Source: Megasphaera sp. AM44-1BH
GTDB taxonomy: Bacteria > Bacillota > Negativicutes > Veillonellales > Megasphaeraceae
Reading direction: 5' to 3'
DNA length: 64,000 nucleotides
Assembly: GCF_003467125.1 (NCBI RefSeq)
Contig: NZ_QSFA01000009.1
Location: forward strand, 35,557-99,556
Under the pieces are notes generated by a model. It saw only the letters and a list, made by a program, of their open reading frames with translations, had not been told where the DNA came from and did no database searches. Made by a program: the position numbers and the translations under genes. The first letter of the stretch is position 1; each line of letters opens with the position of its first letter. Shown here piece after piece: positions 18,392 to 27,747 of the stretch.

Positions 18392-18542
18392 AATACCATG
18401 TTCCTTTCTATCTCTATAGTGACAGATAATTATAGCATACTTTTTTTCTAGTATCCAGTTCTAATTGGATATTCTGCCATACCTTATGAGCCACATATGA
18501 TATTGTTTTAATAGACAACAGATGAAAATGTCCCCACAATGA

Positions 18543-18720
18543 TGTGACCCCAAAAAGTTAGACCTTGGTAACGAGATAGTTTTACTGTCTCGTTGCCGTT
18601 TTATGCTACCATCAAGCAAACCCTGTATGGGACAGGCCTTTTCACGGACCAACCGTCTCAATACTGTTGGCCTCCCTGCGGGAGTTCTATGTACAGCATC
18701 TACAGAAGCTTCTGGAACGA
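18543..18720. mobile_element. Possible degenerate IS3-family insertion-sequence remnant
   Basis: The string TGACCCCAAAAAGTTAGAC near 18546 closely resembles the terminal repeat typical of many IS3-group elements. It is followed by a 13-bp inverted repeat (GGTAACGAGATAG with CTGTCTCGTTGCC, 18567-18597). No transposase frame survives and no second end is visible, so at most this is a short relic. The right boundary is a guess. Confidence 0.35.
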
Positions 18721-18743
18721 TAAAACCTGATCTGGAATAAAAA

Positions 18744-18774
18744 AAACAGGAAATCCATAGGATTTCCTGTTTTC
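18744..18774 (-). terminator. rpsD terminator
   Basis: ACAGGAAATCC and GGATTTCCTGT form an 11-bp perfect stem with a 3-nt loop. T-runs flank both sides, so it can work in both directions. Confidence 0.92.
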
Positions 18775-18808
18775 TGCATAGGTTGTTGTAATCCAGATAT
18801 ATTGTCTA

Positions 18809-19396
18809 TTATTTGGAGTACAATTCGACGATCAGTGTTTCGTTGATTTCGATTGGGAGTTCGTCACGTTCCGGCATGCGGGTAAGGGTACCAGCAAAGT
18901 TGTCGAAATCTTTGTCGATGTAAGCTACATCGAAAGTCTTGAGTTCCTGGAAGGACTTCTTGAACATTTCGTTCGAACGGGAAGATTCTTTCAGGGAAAC
19001 GACGGAACCAACGTTTACGCGGGCGGACGGAATGTCGCAGCGTTTGCCATCGACGAGGATATGGCCATGGTTGACCATCTGACGTGCCTGGCGGATGGAA
19101 TTAGCAAAACCGATACGATAAACGATGTTATCAAGACGGCATTCCAGCAGTTTCAGCATGTTTTCGCCAGTAACGCCTTCCATCTTCTTGGCTCTATCAT
19201 AATACCGGACAAACTGACGTTCCAGCAGGTTGTAATATGCACGGAGCTTCTGTTTTTCCAGTAACTGTGTACCATATTCAGACATTTTCTTCTGACGCTG
19301 TTCTTTTTTGACGCGTTTTAATGCCTTAGGATGTCCGTACACATTCAGTCCGAACCGGCGACATTCTTTAAAACGCGGGTCTCTCCTCGTTGCCAT
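18809..19396 (-). CDS. rpsD: 30S ribosomal protein S4 (stand-alone copy)
   Basis: 195 residues, with the S4 RNA-binding domain from about residue 88 (CRLDNIVYRIGFANSIRQARQ) and MVNHGHILVDGKR. S4 starts assembly of the 30S 5' domain. The N-terminus has only one cysteine (C12), so it is a zinc-free (C-minus) type. It is outside any ribosomal operon, as in Bacillus, with its own strong promoter and terminator. A second, alpha-operon copy elsewhere cannot be excluded. GAGGTGATG precedes the ATG. Confidence 0.95.
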   Translation of the reverse strand: MATRRDPRFKECRRFGLNVYGHPKALKRVKKEQRQKKMSEYGTQLLEKQKLRAYYNLLERQFVRYYDRAKKMEGVTGENMLKLLECRLDNIVYRIGFANSIRQARQMVNHGHILVDGKRCDIPSARVNVGSVVSLKESSRSNEMFKKSFQELKTFDVAYIDKDFDNFAGTLTRMPERDELPIEINETLIVELYSK

Positions 19397-19453
19397 TTTC
19401 TACATCACCTCATAGTTTAAAATAAAATAGGCTGCACACAATGCAGTGATAAT

Positions 19454-19482
19454 ATTTTACCATGAAAGGCCGTTTCTGTCAA
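19454..19482 (-). promoter_or_regulatory. rpsD promoter
   Basis: TTGACA (19477-19482), a 17-bp spacer and TAAAAT (19454-19459) on the minus strand: near-consensus. A small hairpin (CTGCA...TGCAG) follows in the leader and could serve S4 autoregulation, which is unproven. Confidence 0.85.
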
Positions 19483-19488
19483 ATTCCA

Positions 19489-20061
19489 TTACAGCCGGAT
19501 TTCTACTATCTGACCGTTGCGGATGGTCGCGCTCTTCCGGAACCGCTGCATATACTCGCGGGGCAAAAGGTCCGGTTCCTGCATGACCAGCAGCAGATTA
19601 CGCATAAACTGGGCATGGCTGAAAACGACGATAAACGATTCGGGACGGCCGCGCAGCCGGTCTATGGTCTGGTGGATACGCTGCAGGAGATGCTGATACG
19701 ATTCGGCATCATCGCCATCTACGTAGTCCGGATCCAGATGACGCCAATAGGCAATGACCCGTGGGCGGCGCTGGGCCGATGTCGTGCCGGTACAGGTACG
19801 GGGTGACAGATAGACAAATTCATGGACGCAATCCCATGTTTCCACGGGGACATCGGGATAGAGATGTATGAGCGGATCTGCCGTCTGCCGGGCTCTCAGG
19901 TACGGAGAGGTGACGATAAGCTGTGGTCTGGGTATAATGATACTGACGGCCCGGGCCTGCTCTTCCCCAAGCTGGGAGAGAGGGATGGTACGATGATCCC
20001 GGGTTGCTTCCCCTGCGTTGGCAGCACTTTCACCATGACGGACAAACCATATTTTTTTCAA
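19489..20061 (-). CDS. Histidine phosphatase (phosphoglycerate mutase-like) protein
   Basis: 190 residues. The catalytic RHGES motif lies at residues 8-12, with the second conserved His in SHAQF near 150 and the TSPYLRARQTA segment near 52. This is the histidine-acid phosphatase fold. Members act on sugar phosphates, cobalamin precursors or proteins; nothing here fixes the substrate. It is on its own between rpsD and the desulfoferrodoxin gene. Confidence 0.85.
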   Translation of the reverse strand: MKKIWFVRHGESAANAGEATRDHRTIPLSQLGEEQARAVSIIIPRPQLIVTSPYLRARQTADPLIHLYPDVPVETWDCVHEFVYLSPRTCTGTTSAQRRPRVIAYWRHLDPDYVDGDDAESYQHLLQRIHQTIDRLRGRPESFIVVFSHAQFMRNLLLVMQEPDLLPREYMQRFRKSATIRNGQIVEIRL

Positions 20062-20081
20062 GCCCTTTCCCTCCTAAAAAA

Positions 20082-20107
20082 AGGAGCTGTCCCGTAAGAC
20101 AGCCCCT
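20082..20107 (-). terminator. Desulfoferrodoxin gene terminator
   Basis: On the minus strand AGGGGCTGTC pairs with GACAGCTCCT (one G-U, 10 bp) and is followed by TTTTTTT. Confidence 0.9.
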
Positions 20108-20157
20108 CTTGTCTTGTAATGCCGGAAGCTTTTGCCTCAGGCCTGTGCATTATGTGT

Positions 20158-20532
20158 CTAGATATCTGCTTTCCACAGGCCATGGAGGTTACAGTATGCA
20201 TAGACCGTACCTGCATCCACAGCATGGAAATCCGCTTTGGGAGCTTCGCCCGGTTTCAGGTATTTGAACGTCAATTTGCCATCACATGCCAGGGCAATCC
20301 ATTCGATATAGTGATTATCCAGCATAGGATGTTCAACCGAGCCTACGGTCACTTGCAGCATGGCTCCTTCTTTGGCAACAGCCGGCGTATGTTTTTCTGC
20401 CGATGCATCTACCGTATTGGCCACGAGATGAGTCATGGGCTGGCCGCAACAAACAAGATTCTTGCCACCGCCGTTTTTGATGACGGCAATGATGTTGCCA
20501 CACAATTCACATTTATAAAATTCTACTGCCAT
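20158..20532 (-). CDS. Desulfoferrodoxin (superoxide reductase)
   Basis: 124 residues from ATG 20532. The earlier ATG at 20538 is only 1 bp from GGAGGA, so the second ATG (7 bp spacing) is the likely start. The N-terminal desulforedoxin domain has CELC and CC for the Fe(Cys)4 centre. The C-terminal domain carries EKHTP, the HPMLDNHYIEW histidines and CNLHG, the ligands of the Fe(His)4Cys centre. It reduces superoxide to peroxide without making oxygen, a typical anaerobe defence fed by rubredoxin. A 13-bp palindrome (ATACTATTAGTAT) overlaps its apparent -10 region near 20584-20596. Confidence 0.95.
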   Translation of the reverse strand: MAVEFYKCELCGNIIAVIKNGGGKNLVCCGQPMTHLVANTVDASAEKHTPAVAKEGAMLQVTVGSVEHPMLDNHYIEWIALACDGKLTFKYLKPGEAPKADFHAVDAGTVYAYCNLHGLWKADI

Positions 20533-20669
20533 GTTCATTCCTCCTTCTGGAAAAAAGCTTTGTTGACATGAAAAAATAAAATCATACTATTAGTATAGCA
20601 TATTCAGTTCCCTTTTGTCTCCTGTCATATAGAGGAATATCCAAAGTGCATCGAATTTTATATTCCAGA

Positions 20670-21836
20670 TTAGTACCAGCGTGTCATCGGCAGGTCGTTG
20701 TTCGTCCCCTTGGTAAAGAGCAGCTGATGAACATCGATATAGCCGATATAAAATGCTACAGCGCAGCCGCACAGGTACAGGTCCCACATGCGGACAAATT
20801 CAACACCCTTATCGGCAGCTACCTGGTCACGGACCTTCTGGAAATTGTGATACCAGCAGCTGAGCGTACGATAATAATGACGGCGCAGGCTTTCGACATC
20901 GAGAATCTGGAAATCGCCATCATAAGCCAGTTTCAGGATTTCATAGACTGTCGGCAGTGTGCCACCCGGGAAAATATACTTGCGCATCCAGGGATTGCTG
21001 TTTTTTTCATCACGGCCATCAATATAGTGAAGAAGGAATAATCCGCCTGGTTTCAAGATCTGATCGGCAATGGACATGTAGCGTTCGTACTGGGAACGCC
21101 CTACGTGTTCCAGCATGCCGACGCTGACCAGCCGGTCATACTTCATTCCCTTTTTCGGCAGGTCACGGTAATCCATGAGTTCAATATGGACCTGTCCTTC
21201 CAGCCCCAGCTTTTTGATGCGTTCCTGGCCCATAGCCCATTGTTCGTGGCTCAGGGTGCACCCATAGCCGGTTACACCGTATTTCTTTGCTGCTTCGATG
21301 AGCAGGAAGCCCCAGCCGCAGCCGATATCGAGGAGGCTCATGCCTTTTTCCAGGTGGAGTTTGGATAAAATATAGTCCACTTTATTCCGCTGTGCCTGTT
21401 CCAACGTATCATCATCGTTTTTAAAATAAGCACAGGAATAACTCAGGGTCGGATCGAGCCAGAGTTTATAGAAATCATTTCCCAGATCATAATGAGAGCA
21501 TACTTCTTCGCGCTGCGTCGTTTTGTCTTCCGACGGATACAGAAGGCTGTTGACGGCAGACCGGTCGAGAGAAAACTGGTCGATCTGTTTGAGGATGCAT
21601 TTTAAGACGACAAACAAATCCCCTTCTACTTCGATATCGCCTCTCATGTAAGCTTCGCCCAGAGCCAGCGAGGTAGACGTAAGGAGTGCTTTTTTAGGGA
21701 TATCCTTATGTACCAGTACGCGGAACAGGGGCTCCCCTGTCCCTATGGTATAGGTATGTCCGTGAAGTACTACATCAAAACAATACTTATCAAACCGCTG
21801 CAGGTAATAAATGAGGAAATTATCCATAATATGCAT
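20670..21836 (-). CDS. cfa: Cyclopropane-fatty-acyl-phospholipid synthase family protein
   Basis: 388 residues from ATG 21836 (GGAAGGTG upstream; the open frame runs further to 21896). The SAM-binding LLDIGCGWGFLLIEAAKKYG lies near residues 166-185, and YDLGNDFYKLWLDPTLSYSCAYF is the conserved lipid-side motif. The enzyme converts unsaturated membrane acyl chains to cyclopropane forms, protecting against acid and solvents. It lies 43 bp after folD and may share its transcript. Confidence 0.92.
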   Translation of the reverse strand: MHIMDNFLIYYLQRFDKYCFDVVLHGHTYTIGTGEPLFRVLVHKDIPKKALLTSTSLALGEAYMRGDIEVEGDLFVVLKCILKQIDQFSLDRSAVNSLLYPSEDKTTQREEVCSHYDLGNDFYKLWLDPTLSYSCAYFKNDDDTLEQAQRNKVDYILSKLHLEKGMSLLDIGCGWGFLLIEAAKKYGVTGYGCTLSHEQWAMGQERIKKLGLEGQVHIELMDYRDLPKKGMKYDRLVSVGMLEHVGRSQYERYMSIADQILKPGGLFLLHYIDGRDEKNSNPWMRKYIFPGGTLPTVYEILKLAYDGDFQILDVESLRRHYYRTLSCWYHNFQKVRDQVAADKGVEFVRMWDLYLCGCAVAFYIGYIDVHQLLFTKGTNNDLPMTRWY

Positions 21837-21879
21837 GACTAAACACCTTCCATTCTCATCATAATTATTTATAATGAAC

Positions 21880-22719
21880 CTAGTCCGTCCATGCACCCCG
21901 GCAGACTACGTTTTCCAAAACCATCATAGTCGTAACGGCTCCTACACCACCCGGCACGGGAGTCAGTGCCCCTGCTACCTGGGAGACGCCGGCAAAATCC
22001 ACGTCCCCTACGGTTTTGCCATCGACGCGGTTAATCCCTACATCGATGACGACGGCCCCGGGTTTGACCATATCAGCCGTTATGAGCCCCGGCGCCCCGG
22101 CAGCACTGATCAGGACATCGGCCCGCCGTGCTGCGGCTTTCAGATCATGGGTACGGGTATGGCAATGAGTAACGGTCGCATTGCGGTTCAGGCACAGCTG
22201 GGCCAGTGGTTTGCCGACGACATTGCTCCTGCCAATGATGACGACATCTTTCCCCGTGAGTGAAATGTGATAATAATCCAGGATAGCCATGACAGCACGG
22301 GGCGTGCAGGGCACAAAACCGGACCTCCCGGAAAACAGACGGGCAATATTCGTATCAGTCAGGCCGTCTACATCTTTATCGGGACTGATACAGTTGATGA
22401 TCCGTGTAGCGTTGAGGTGATGCGGCAGGGGCATCATCATGAGAATACCAAAAATATATTTCTGCTCATTGAAATGCTCGAGCATGGAAATGATATCCCG
22501 TTCGCTTACCGATTCAGACAAGCGGTAAATTTCAGCAGAAAGACCTACACTGCGGGATACGCGCTGCATAGAAGACGCATACATAGCCGACGGCTTGTCC
22601 TGACCGGCCAGTACGATGGCCAGTTCCGGCCGGATATGCTGTTCCTGGAAATCAAAAATCCGGCTTTCTACCCGCTCACGGTGAAAGGCCGCCACGGCCT
22701 TGCCATCTAACAATAACAC
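21880..22719 (-). CDS. folD: Bifunctional methylene-THF dehydrogenase / methenyl-THF cyclohydrolase
   Basis: 279 residues. Catalytic segment PSAMYASSMQR (Y51 region), PLPHHLNA with the PLP motif near 97, DVDGLTDTN near 116, and NADP-binding IGRSNVVGKPLAQL near 165. FolD interconverts C1-tetrahydrofolates for purine, formylmethionine and serine/glycine metabolism. The start is GTG 22719 with GGGGG 7 bp upstream, 14 bp after the transpeptidase gene. Confidence 0.96.
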   Translation of the reverse strand: MLLLDGKAVAAFHRERVESRIFDFQEQHIRPELAIVLAGQDKPSAMYASSMQRVSRSVGLSAEIYRLSESVSERDIISMLEHFNEQKYIFGILMMMPLPHHLNATRIINCISPDKDVDGLTDTNIARLFSGRSGFVPCTPRAVMAILDYYHISLTGKDVVIIGRSNVVGKPLAQLCLNRNATVTHCHTRTHDLKAAARRADVLISAAGAPGLITADMVKPGAVVIDVGINRVDGKTVGDVDFAGVSQVAGALTPVPGGVGAVTTMMVLENVVCRGAWTD

Positions 22720-22733
22720 AAAAATTCCCCCTT

Positions 22734-24707
22734 TTAGCGCAGGAATGTCACATGGACATCATCGCCATCCCTGACATATGTGCCAGCTTTCGGACTCTGG
22801 TATACGGCGCGTCCGGCCCCGTTCGGCACGAAGCCAAGGCCTGCTTTATCCAGCCAGTCATTGACTTCCCGGTTATCCCAGCCGATAAAGGACGGCATGA
22901 GAATGCCGTCTTCACTGCGGTGGATGTCCGGTATGCTGTGCTGCCCCTTTATGTCTTGTTTTCGACGTGGCAGCAGATTTTCCTGCCCGTGAGATGGACG
23001 AATTCCCTTAAATCGCACAATTTCTTCCATAATCTCTTTGAATACCGGTGCCGCTACCTGGGCGCCATAATAGACGCCCGATGGATTATCGACGACGATG
23101 AGGACGACAAACTGTGGATCTTCCAATGGCCCGAAGCCGACAAAAGAGCCAATATACTGCCCCTCGGCATAGCCAGTCCCCTCTGCATTGAGCCGCTGGG
23201 CCGTCCCCGTCTTGCCGCAGAAATCGTAGCCGGCAACGCGGGCATTCTGGCCACCACCGGAAGAAATTTCTTCCGCCATGATTTTACTGATAGTCTTGCT
23301 CACCTCAGCTGATACAGGCTGTCCCACTTCGGTCGGTTCGGCCTTTTTATAAATGGAACCATCAGGATTATCGATTTCCTTGATGACATAGGGTTTCATC
23401 ATATGGCCGCCATTGGCGATGGCTCCGAATGCCTGGACCATCTGGAGCGGCGTAACCGCATTGCCCTGACCGATTCCCATAATCGCTTCGTCGATATGGC
23501 TCATAGAGGAAGCATCAAAAAGAATGCCAGCCCCTTCACCGGGCAGTTCAATTCCCGTCGGCTGGCCGAAGCCAAAACGCCGGGCGTATTCCGTTTCTAT
23601 CCGGCCGCCCATCTGCATGCCGATATAGGCCATGCCGGTATTGATGGAAAACTTCAATATTTCCTTGATGGTGACATTGCCCATGCCGGCATTATCCCAG
23701 TTATGGATGGTCCGGTCATCGACGTCGATGTAGCCTACGTCGTGATACACGCGGTTGATATCCCATTTCCCGGAATCCAGGGCTGAAGCTGCCATAATCG
23801 GCTTGAATGTCGATCCCGGTTCATACAGGTTCACTACGGCCCGGTTCTTATACGCTTCCGCATTCCCCTTGCCGTATTCATTGGGGTCAAAATTAGGGCG
23901 GCTGCCCATGGCCAGGATTTCCCCGGTCTTAGGATTCATGACAATAATGGCGGCTCCTGACGGATGGTTGCGCTGCATGATGCCGTCCAGCCCTTTTTCC
24001 ACGACGTATTGGATGGTGCTATCAATGGTCAGCTGGACAGAACGTTCCTGATCCGGCAGTATTTTTTCCAATGCCGATTCGAGAATAGGAATGTTATTAC
24101 GGTCTGTCGTAATATGGAATTTCTGCACATCCCCTTTTATTTCTTTATCGAGGACCATTTCAATGCCATCCAGGCCCTGGTCGTTTTCGCCGACAAAGCC
24201 GATGAGCTGGGCCGCCATCTTGCCATTGGGATAGTAACGGTGATTTTCATCATTAAACCGCAGCCCCTGCAGCTTTTCATCTTTAATCACCTGCTGCAGG
24301 GCTTCGTAGCGGTCATGATCCATGGTCCGTTCCAGCCAGACAAAGGCCGTATCCCGCTGGAGCCGTTCCTGTATCTCGCTTTCCTTGATTTTCAGATACG
24401 GTGCGAGGAGATGCGCCATTTCGCTGGGAGTGCGGTTGATCATAGTGGGATCGGCGTACAGGGATTTCGCCATTTCACTGATAGCCAGCACCCGGCCGTC
24501 CCGGTCCAGGATGGTGCCCCGCGGAGACTGGATTTTCCGGCTTTCTTCCGTCTGGGCATCGGCCCGCCGTGACAGGCTGGGTCCCCGCACGACCTGCAGC
24601 CAGAACAGCCGGCCAAAAACGACGGCACATACGGCGAACATGACGACGATGCAGGAAGCAATGCGCCGTTTCATGAATTGTTGTCTTTTTTTATCCTCTG
24701 TATTCAT
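22734..24707 (-). CDS. Penicillin-binding transpeptidase, FtsI/SpoVD type, with PASTA domain
   Basis: 657 residues: N-terminal cytoplasmic tail, one membrane helix (residues 15-35), a dimerisation domain and the transpeptidase domain. Active-site motifs are SxxK (PGSTFKPI), SxN (FSINT) and KTG (GKTGTAQR). A single C-terminal PASTA-like domain follows (GILMPSFIGWDNREVNDWLDK...). It cross-links septal or elongation peptidoglycan. PASTA-bearing forms are the SpoVD-like class, present even in non-sporulating relatives. The start overlaps the cca stop by ATGA. Confidence 0.93.
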   Translation of the reverse strand: MNTEDKKRQQFMKRRIASCIVVMFAVCAVVFGRLFWLQVVRGPSLSRRADAQTEESRKIQSPRGTILDRDGRVLAISEMAKSLYADPTMINRTPSEMAHLLAPYLKIKESEIQERLQRDTAFVWLERTMDHDRYEALQQVIKDEKLQGLRFNDENHRYYPNGKMAAQLIGFVGENDQGLDGIEMVLDKEIKGDVQKFHITTDRNNIPILESALEKILPDQERSVQLTIDSTIQYVVEKGLDGIMQRNHPSGAAIIVMNPKTGEILAMGSRPNFDPNEYGKGNAEAYKNRAVVNLYEPGSTFKPIMAASALDSGKWDINRVYHDVGYIDVDDRTIHNWDNAGMGNVTIKEILKFSINTGMAYIGMQMGGRIETEYARRFGFGQPTGIELPGEGAGILFDASSMSHIDEAIMGIGQGNAVTPLQMVQAFGAIANGGHMMKPYVIKEIDNPDGSIYKKAEPTEVGQPVSAEVSKTISKIMAEEISSGGGQNARVAGYDFCGKTGTAQRLNAEGTGYAEGQYIGSFVGFGPLEDPQFVVLIVVDNPSGVYYGAQVAAPVFKEIMEEIVRFKGIRPSHGQENLLPRRKQDIKGQHSIPDIHRSEDGILMPSFIGWDNREVNDWLDKAGLGFVPNGAGRAVYQSPKAGTYVRDGDDVHVTFLR

Positions 24708-26140
24708 CGCGTTTCCGCCTCTTCATGGCGTTTCAGCCATTTTTCTGCCGCATCGAGCAGTACATCCGGATCATTTTCCAGCTGTTTGTTCTGGACCCGT
24801 TTCAGTAGATTGCGCAGACAGTCCCCCGTCCGGCGTCCGCAGGCATCGGGGAGGCGGCGGTCATACTGCAGATCTTTCGTACTGACCGGCATCTCCCGGG
24901 CCAGTTCTTCCATAAAGGCTCCAAATGACTCGGTACCACTCGTATCAGTGTGTTCATGACCGCATCCCCATATGTCGCCTACAGCCAGAGCCGTCGCCTG
25001 CCGGATGGCTTCTGCCAGCTCTTCACTGCGCCGGAACGGACCATACAGGGCTTCCCGGCGCAGCCATTTGTTGATATCTCCTTCGCCTGTATTGGCAAAG
25101 TAATGGAATTTCATGTGAGTCCGGACCAGCCACGCTATGCGCCGGACAAAAGCCGGGTTCTTATGCCACCGTGTCAGGATGTCTGCAGCCATGCCGGCGC
25201 CTTTATCGTCGTGTCCATAGTCAGTCAGCCTGCCTTTGTGGACGCCGCGGATTCCCGGCATCCCCTTGGCCACATCATGAAACAGGGCGGCATAGCGGAT
25301 GACCAGATCTTGTGGCGTATGGGCAATGACGGCCAGCGTATGGAACCAGGCATCAAACGCATGGAACGGCAGTGACTGCGGCGTATCCGGCAGATGGGCC
25401 AATTCCGGCAGAATGGGGATTTCGTGATAGACGCCATTTTCTTTCTGCCGGCAGCTGCACTGGCCGAGACCGCTGCGTACGAGGACGTCGAGGCCTTTAT
25501 AGGCTGCCGGCATTACCATGAGCCGGTCTATTTCAGAAACCACCCGTTCCAGTGACAGCCCCGGTACGCGGTCATATGCCGATGGCATAGCACGCAGCAG
25601 TTCTTTCACGGGCAGGAAATCGAGCTGTCCCGTAAACCGGCAGGCCCGGAACAGGCGGAGAGCATCTTCCGCAAAGCGGCGCCGCGGGTCGCCTACAGTG
25701 ACCAGGCGTTTTTTCTTTATATCTTTCTGGCCACCTGTATAATCATAAATCTGCCCTTCCGCATCCATGGCCAGGGCATTGGCGGTAAAATCGCGGCGCA
25801 TCACGTCTTCCCGCAGTGTGGAAGCATACCAGACTTCTTCCGGCCTGTGACTGTCCGTTCCGTACCGTTCTCCCCGGAATGTCGCCGTCTCGATGGTCAT
25901 CCCATCGACGACGAGGACAACGATGCCGAAGGCTTCTCCGTTGATTTCTACGGTATGCCAGTGTTCCTTTTCTGCCAGGGCCCGGATTTCTTCCGGACGC
26001 GCCGACGTCGTCACATCATAATCATGAGGCTGCCGCTGCATCAACAGGTCCCGTACGGCCCCGCCGACGATATACGCTTCAAAACCGGCGTCATGGAAAG
26101 CGCGCAGGACGCGCCGTACAATTGGATTCAACAGATACAC
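24704..26140 (-). CDS. cca: CCA tRNA nucleotidyltransferase with HD domain
   Basis: 478 residues. The nucleotidyltransferase head is IVGGAVRDLLM...HDYDVTT (residues 25-47, catalytic DxD), followed by RRDFTANALAMD and RRRFAEDALRLFRACRF. An HD phosphohydrolase region (ALFHDVAKG near 290) is in the C-terminal half. The enzyme builds or repairs tRNA 3' CCA ends. GTG 26140 is the longest start, but TTG 26131 has a better-placed GAGGTG. A poly(A) polymerase role cannot be excluded by eye. Confidence 0.88.
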   Translation of the reverse strand: MYLLNPIVRRVLRAFHDAGFEAYIVGGAVRDLLMQRQPHDYDVTTSARPEEIRALAEKEHWHTVEINGEAFGIVVLVVDGMTIETATFRGERYGTDSHRPEEVWYASTLREDVMRRDFTANALAMDAEGQIYDYTGGQKDIKKKRLVTVGDPRRRFAEDALRLFRACRFTGQLDFLPVKELLRAMPSAYDRVPGLSLERVVSEIDRLMVMPAAYKGLDVLVRSGLGQCSCRQKENGVYHEIPILPELAHLPDTPQSLPFHAFDAWFHTLAVIAHTPQDLVIRYAALFHDVAKGMPGIRGVHKGRLTDYGHDDKGAGMAADILTRWHKNPAFVRRIAWLVRTHMKFHYFANTGEGDINKWLRREALYGPFRRSEELAEAIRQATALAVGDIWGCGHEHTDTSGTESFGAFMEELAREMPVSTKDLQYDRRLPDACGRRTGDCLRNLLKRVQNKQLENDPDVLLDAAEKWLKRHEEAETR

Positions 26141-26215
26141 CTCATTTTCTACACCAACAGGATGTCAGGCCCATCGTTTTGCACTGAATCCTGTAATATA
26201 TTAACAGAATACTTA

Positions 26216-26245
26216 ATTATACTATGACAGGTCATCAAATTACAA
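26216..26245 (-). promoter_or_regulatory. Promoter of the cca-ftsI-folD-cfa run
   Basis: TTGTAA (26240-26245) and TATAAT (26216-26221) on the minus strand with an 18-bp spacer. Confidence 0.65.
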
Positions 26246-26346
26246 GTTATCCTCCACCCACAACGGGAAAAAATACCATACATCGTCTTGTATTGTTGTT
26301 TAAATATGCTATACTATAGAAAAATTATACTTCAGGAGGCCATCTC

Positions 26347-27609
26347 ATGTCGCTGGATATAAAAGCATTCGTCGAAACACAATTTCCCCTGCTCGTCGAA
26401 ATCCGTCGTCATTGTCACGAATACCCGGAACTTTCCTGGCAGGAAACAAAAACGCTGGCATATATTGCTGAAAAGCTGGACAGCTGGCATATTCCCTTCC
26501 AGTCCATCGAAAAAGGGGGCATCGCCGCTATCCTGGAAAGCGGCCGGCCCGGTCCTACGTTGCTGCTCCGGGCAGATATAGACGCCCTGCCCGTGCAGGA
26601 AGGGCCAAAGAATCTCTCTCAGAAAAGGATGTGTATCTCCCGCGTTCCCGGCGTTATGCATGCCTGTGGTCACGACGGTCATATAGCCATGCTCCTGGTC
26701 GCAGCAAAGATACTGCATGAATGGAAAGATACCTGGTCCGGCACCATCATCTGTCTGTTCGAACAAGGAGAGGAAGATTCCCACGCTATGGAATATATCG
26801 TTCCCTGGCTGGAAACAAAGAGCAGCTATCACATCGATGGATGCTATGCCACGCATCTGCGCTGGGATATCCCGACCGGTAAAATCGCCATCTGCTCCGA
26901 TGCTCCTATGGCAGGGGGATTCCGTTTTGACATTACCATCCACGGTCAGGGAGGCCATGGATCCCGTCCGGACCTGTGCCACAGTCCCATCGACTGCTTT
27001 TCTGCCTTCAATCAGGAATTGCAGGGCCTGCGTCTCCGTACCGTTCCGCCCCGCCAGTGTCTGGCCGTCTCTATCGGCAGCCTCCACAGCGGAGAATTAC
27101 AAAACGTCGTTCCACAGGACCTGACTTTTGGCGGTACGTGCCGCTATTTCGATTATGATCAGGCTGGCAAGCCCTTTTATGATGAATTTTATCATCTGCT
27201 GGACCATACCTGTGCCAGTCATCATTGCAGCTGGACCAGCGGGCCTGTCCCCAAACCGTTATATGAAGTCCACAACGACCCTACTTGTGCGGCCCTGGCA
27301 GAAAAGGCCATCACGGCCTCTCTGGGAGAGGATGTCCTCACGACATGCGACCCCTGGATGGCTTCGGAAACATTCGCCATCCTCACACGGCTTTATCCGG
27401 GAGTCCTCACCTTTACGGGCATTGCCAATCCGTCAAAAGGCACGGGCGGCAACCACCATACGCCGGAATTCGACCTCGATGAAGACTCTCTCGTCTACGG
27501 CACGACAGCCTGTATATCCTATGCATTGGCATTTTTGAAAGAAAAGCCACAAACATCATTCATACGCACAGATGAACCGTTAGATACACTGGCCGCGCGA
27601 AATGTATGA
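26347..27609 (+). CDS. M20-family amidohydrolase (IAA-amino-acid/hippurate hydrolase type)
   Basis: 420 residues. Metal and catalytic motifs: RADIDALPVQ near 78, HACGHDGH near 104, EQGEED near 140, and a C-terminal GGNHHTPEFD near 374. This is the M20D aminoacylase-type layout with a lid domain. It hydrolyses N-acyl amino acids or related amides in the cytoplasm. GGAGG precedes ATG 26347; a likely -10 is TATACT near 26310. It is followed by a DUF3100 membrane protein and another M20 enzyme, suggesting a common substrate class. Confidence 0.9.
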   Translation: MSLDIKAFVETQFPLLVEIRRHCHEYPELSWQETKTLAYIAEKLDSWHIPFQSIEKGGIAAILESGRPGPTLLLRADIDALPVQEGPKNLSQKRMCISRVPGVMHACGHDGHIAMLLVAAKILHEWKDTWSGTIICLFEQGEEDSHAMEYIVPWLETKSSYHIDGCYATHLRWDIPTGKIAICSDAPMAGGFRFDITIHGQGGHGSRPDLCHSPIDCFSAFNQELQGLRLRTVPPRQCLAVSIGSLHSGELQNVVPQDLTFGGTCRYFDYDQAGKPFYDEFYHLLDHTCASHHCSWTSGPVPKPLYEVHNDPTCAALAEKAITASLGEDVLTTCDPWMASETFAILTRLYPGVLTFTGIANPSKGTGGNHHTPEFDLDEDSLVYGTTACISYALAFLKEKPQTSFIRTDEPLDTLAARNV

Positions 27610-27638
27610 CACGCATATTGTCTATCGTAAAAATACAA

Positions 27639-27667
27639 TTGCATTCTGGTACATTATATTGTAGAAT
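27639..27667 (+). promoter_or_regulatory. Candidate promoter of the DUF3100-M20 pair
   Basis: TTGCAT (27639-27644) and TAGAAT (27662-27667) with a 17-bp spacer, 81 bp before the TTG start codon. Confidence 0.55.
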
Positions 27668-27747
27668 AATGGCGGTTGCGACAAGGCAGCTGTTATTATT
27701 TATATATATGTTTTCATGTTTTTATTTCATTTTTAGGAGGCACTAAA

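Larger units (their letters stand above)
18392..18808. other. 417-bp intergenic region: tcdA promoter, IS-end remnant, rpsD terminator
   Basis: From the left it contains the extended -10 of tcdA, an IS3-like end at about 18543, an inverted repeat at 18567-18597, about 140 bp with no recognisable gene, and the rpsD terminator at 18746-18770. A 66-codon open frame on the minus strand has no ribosome site and no recognisable product. Confidence 0.6.
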
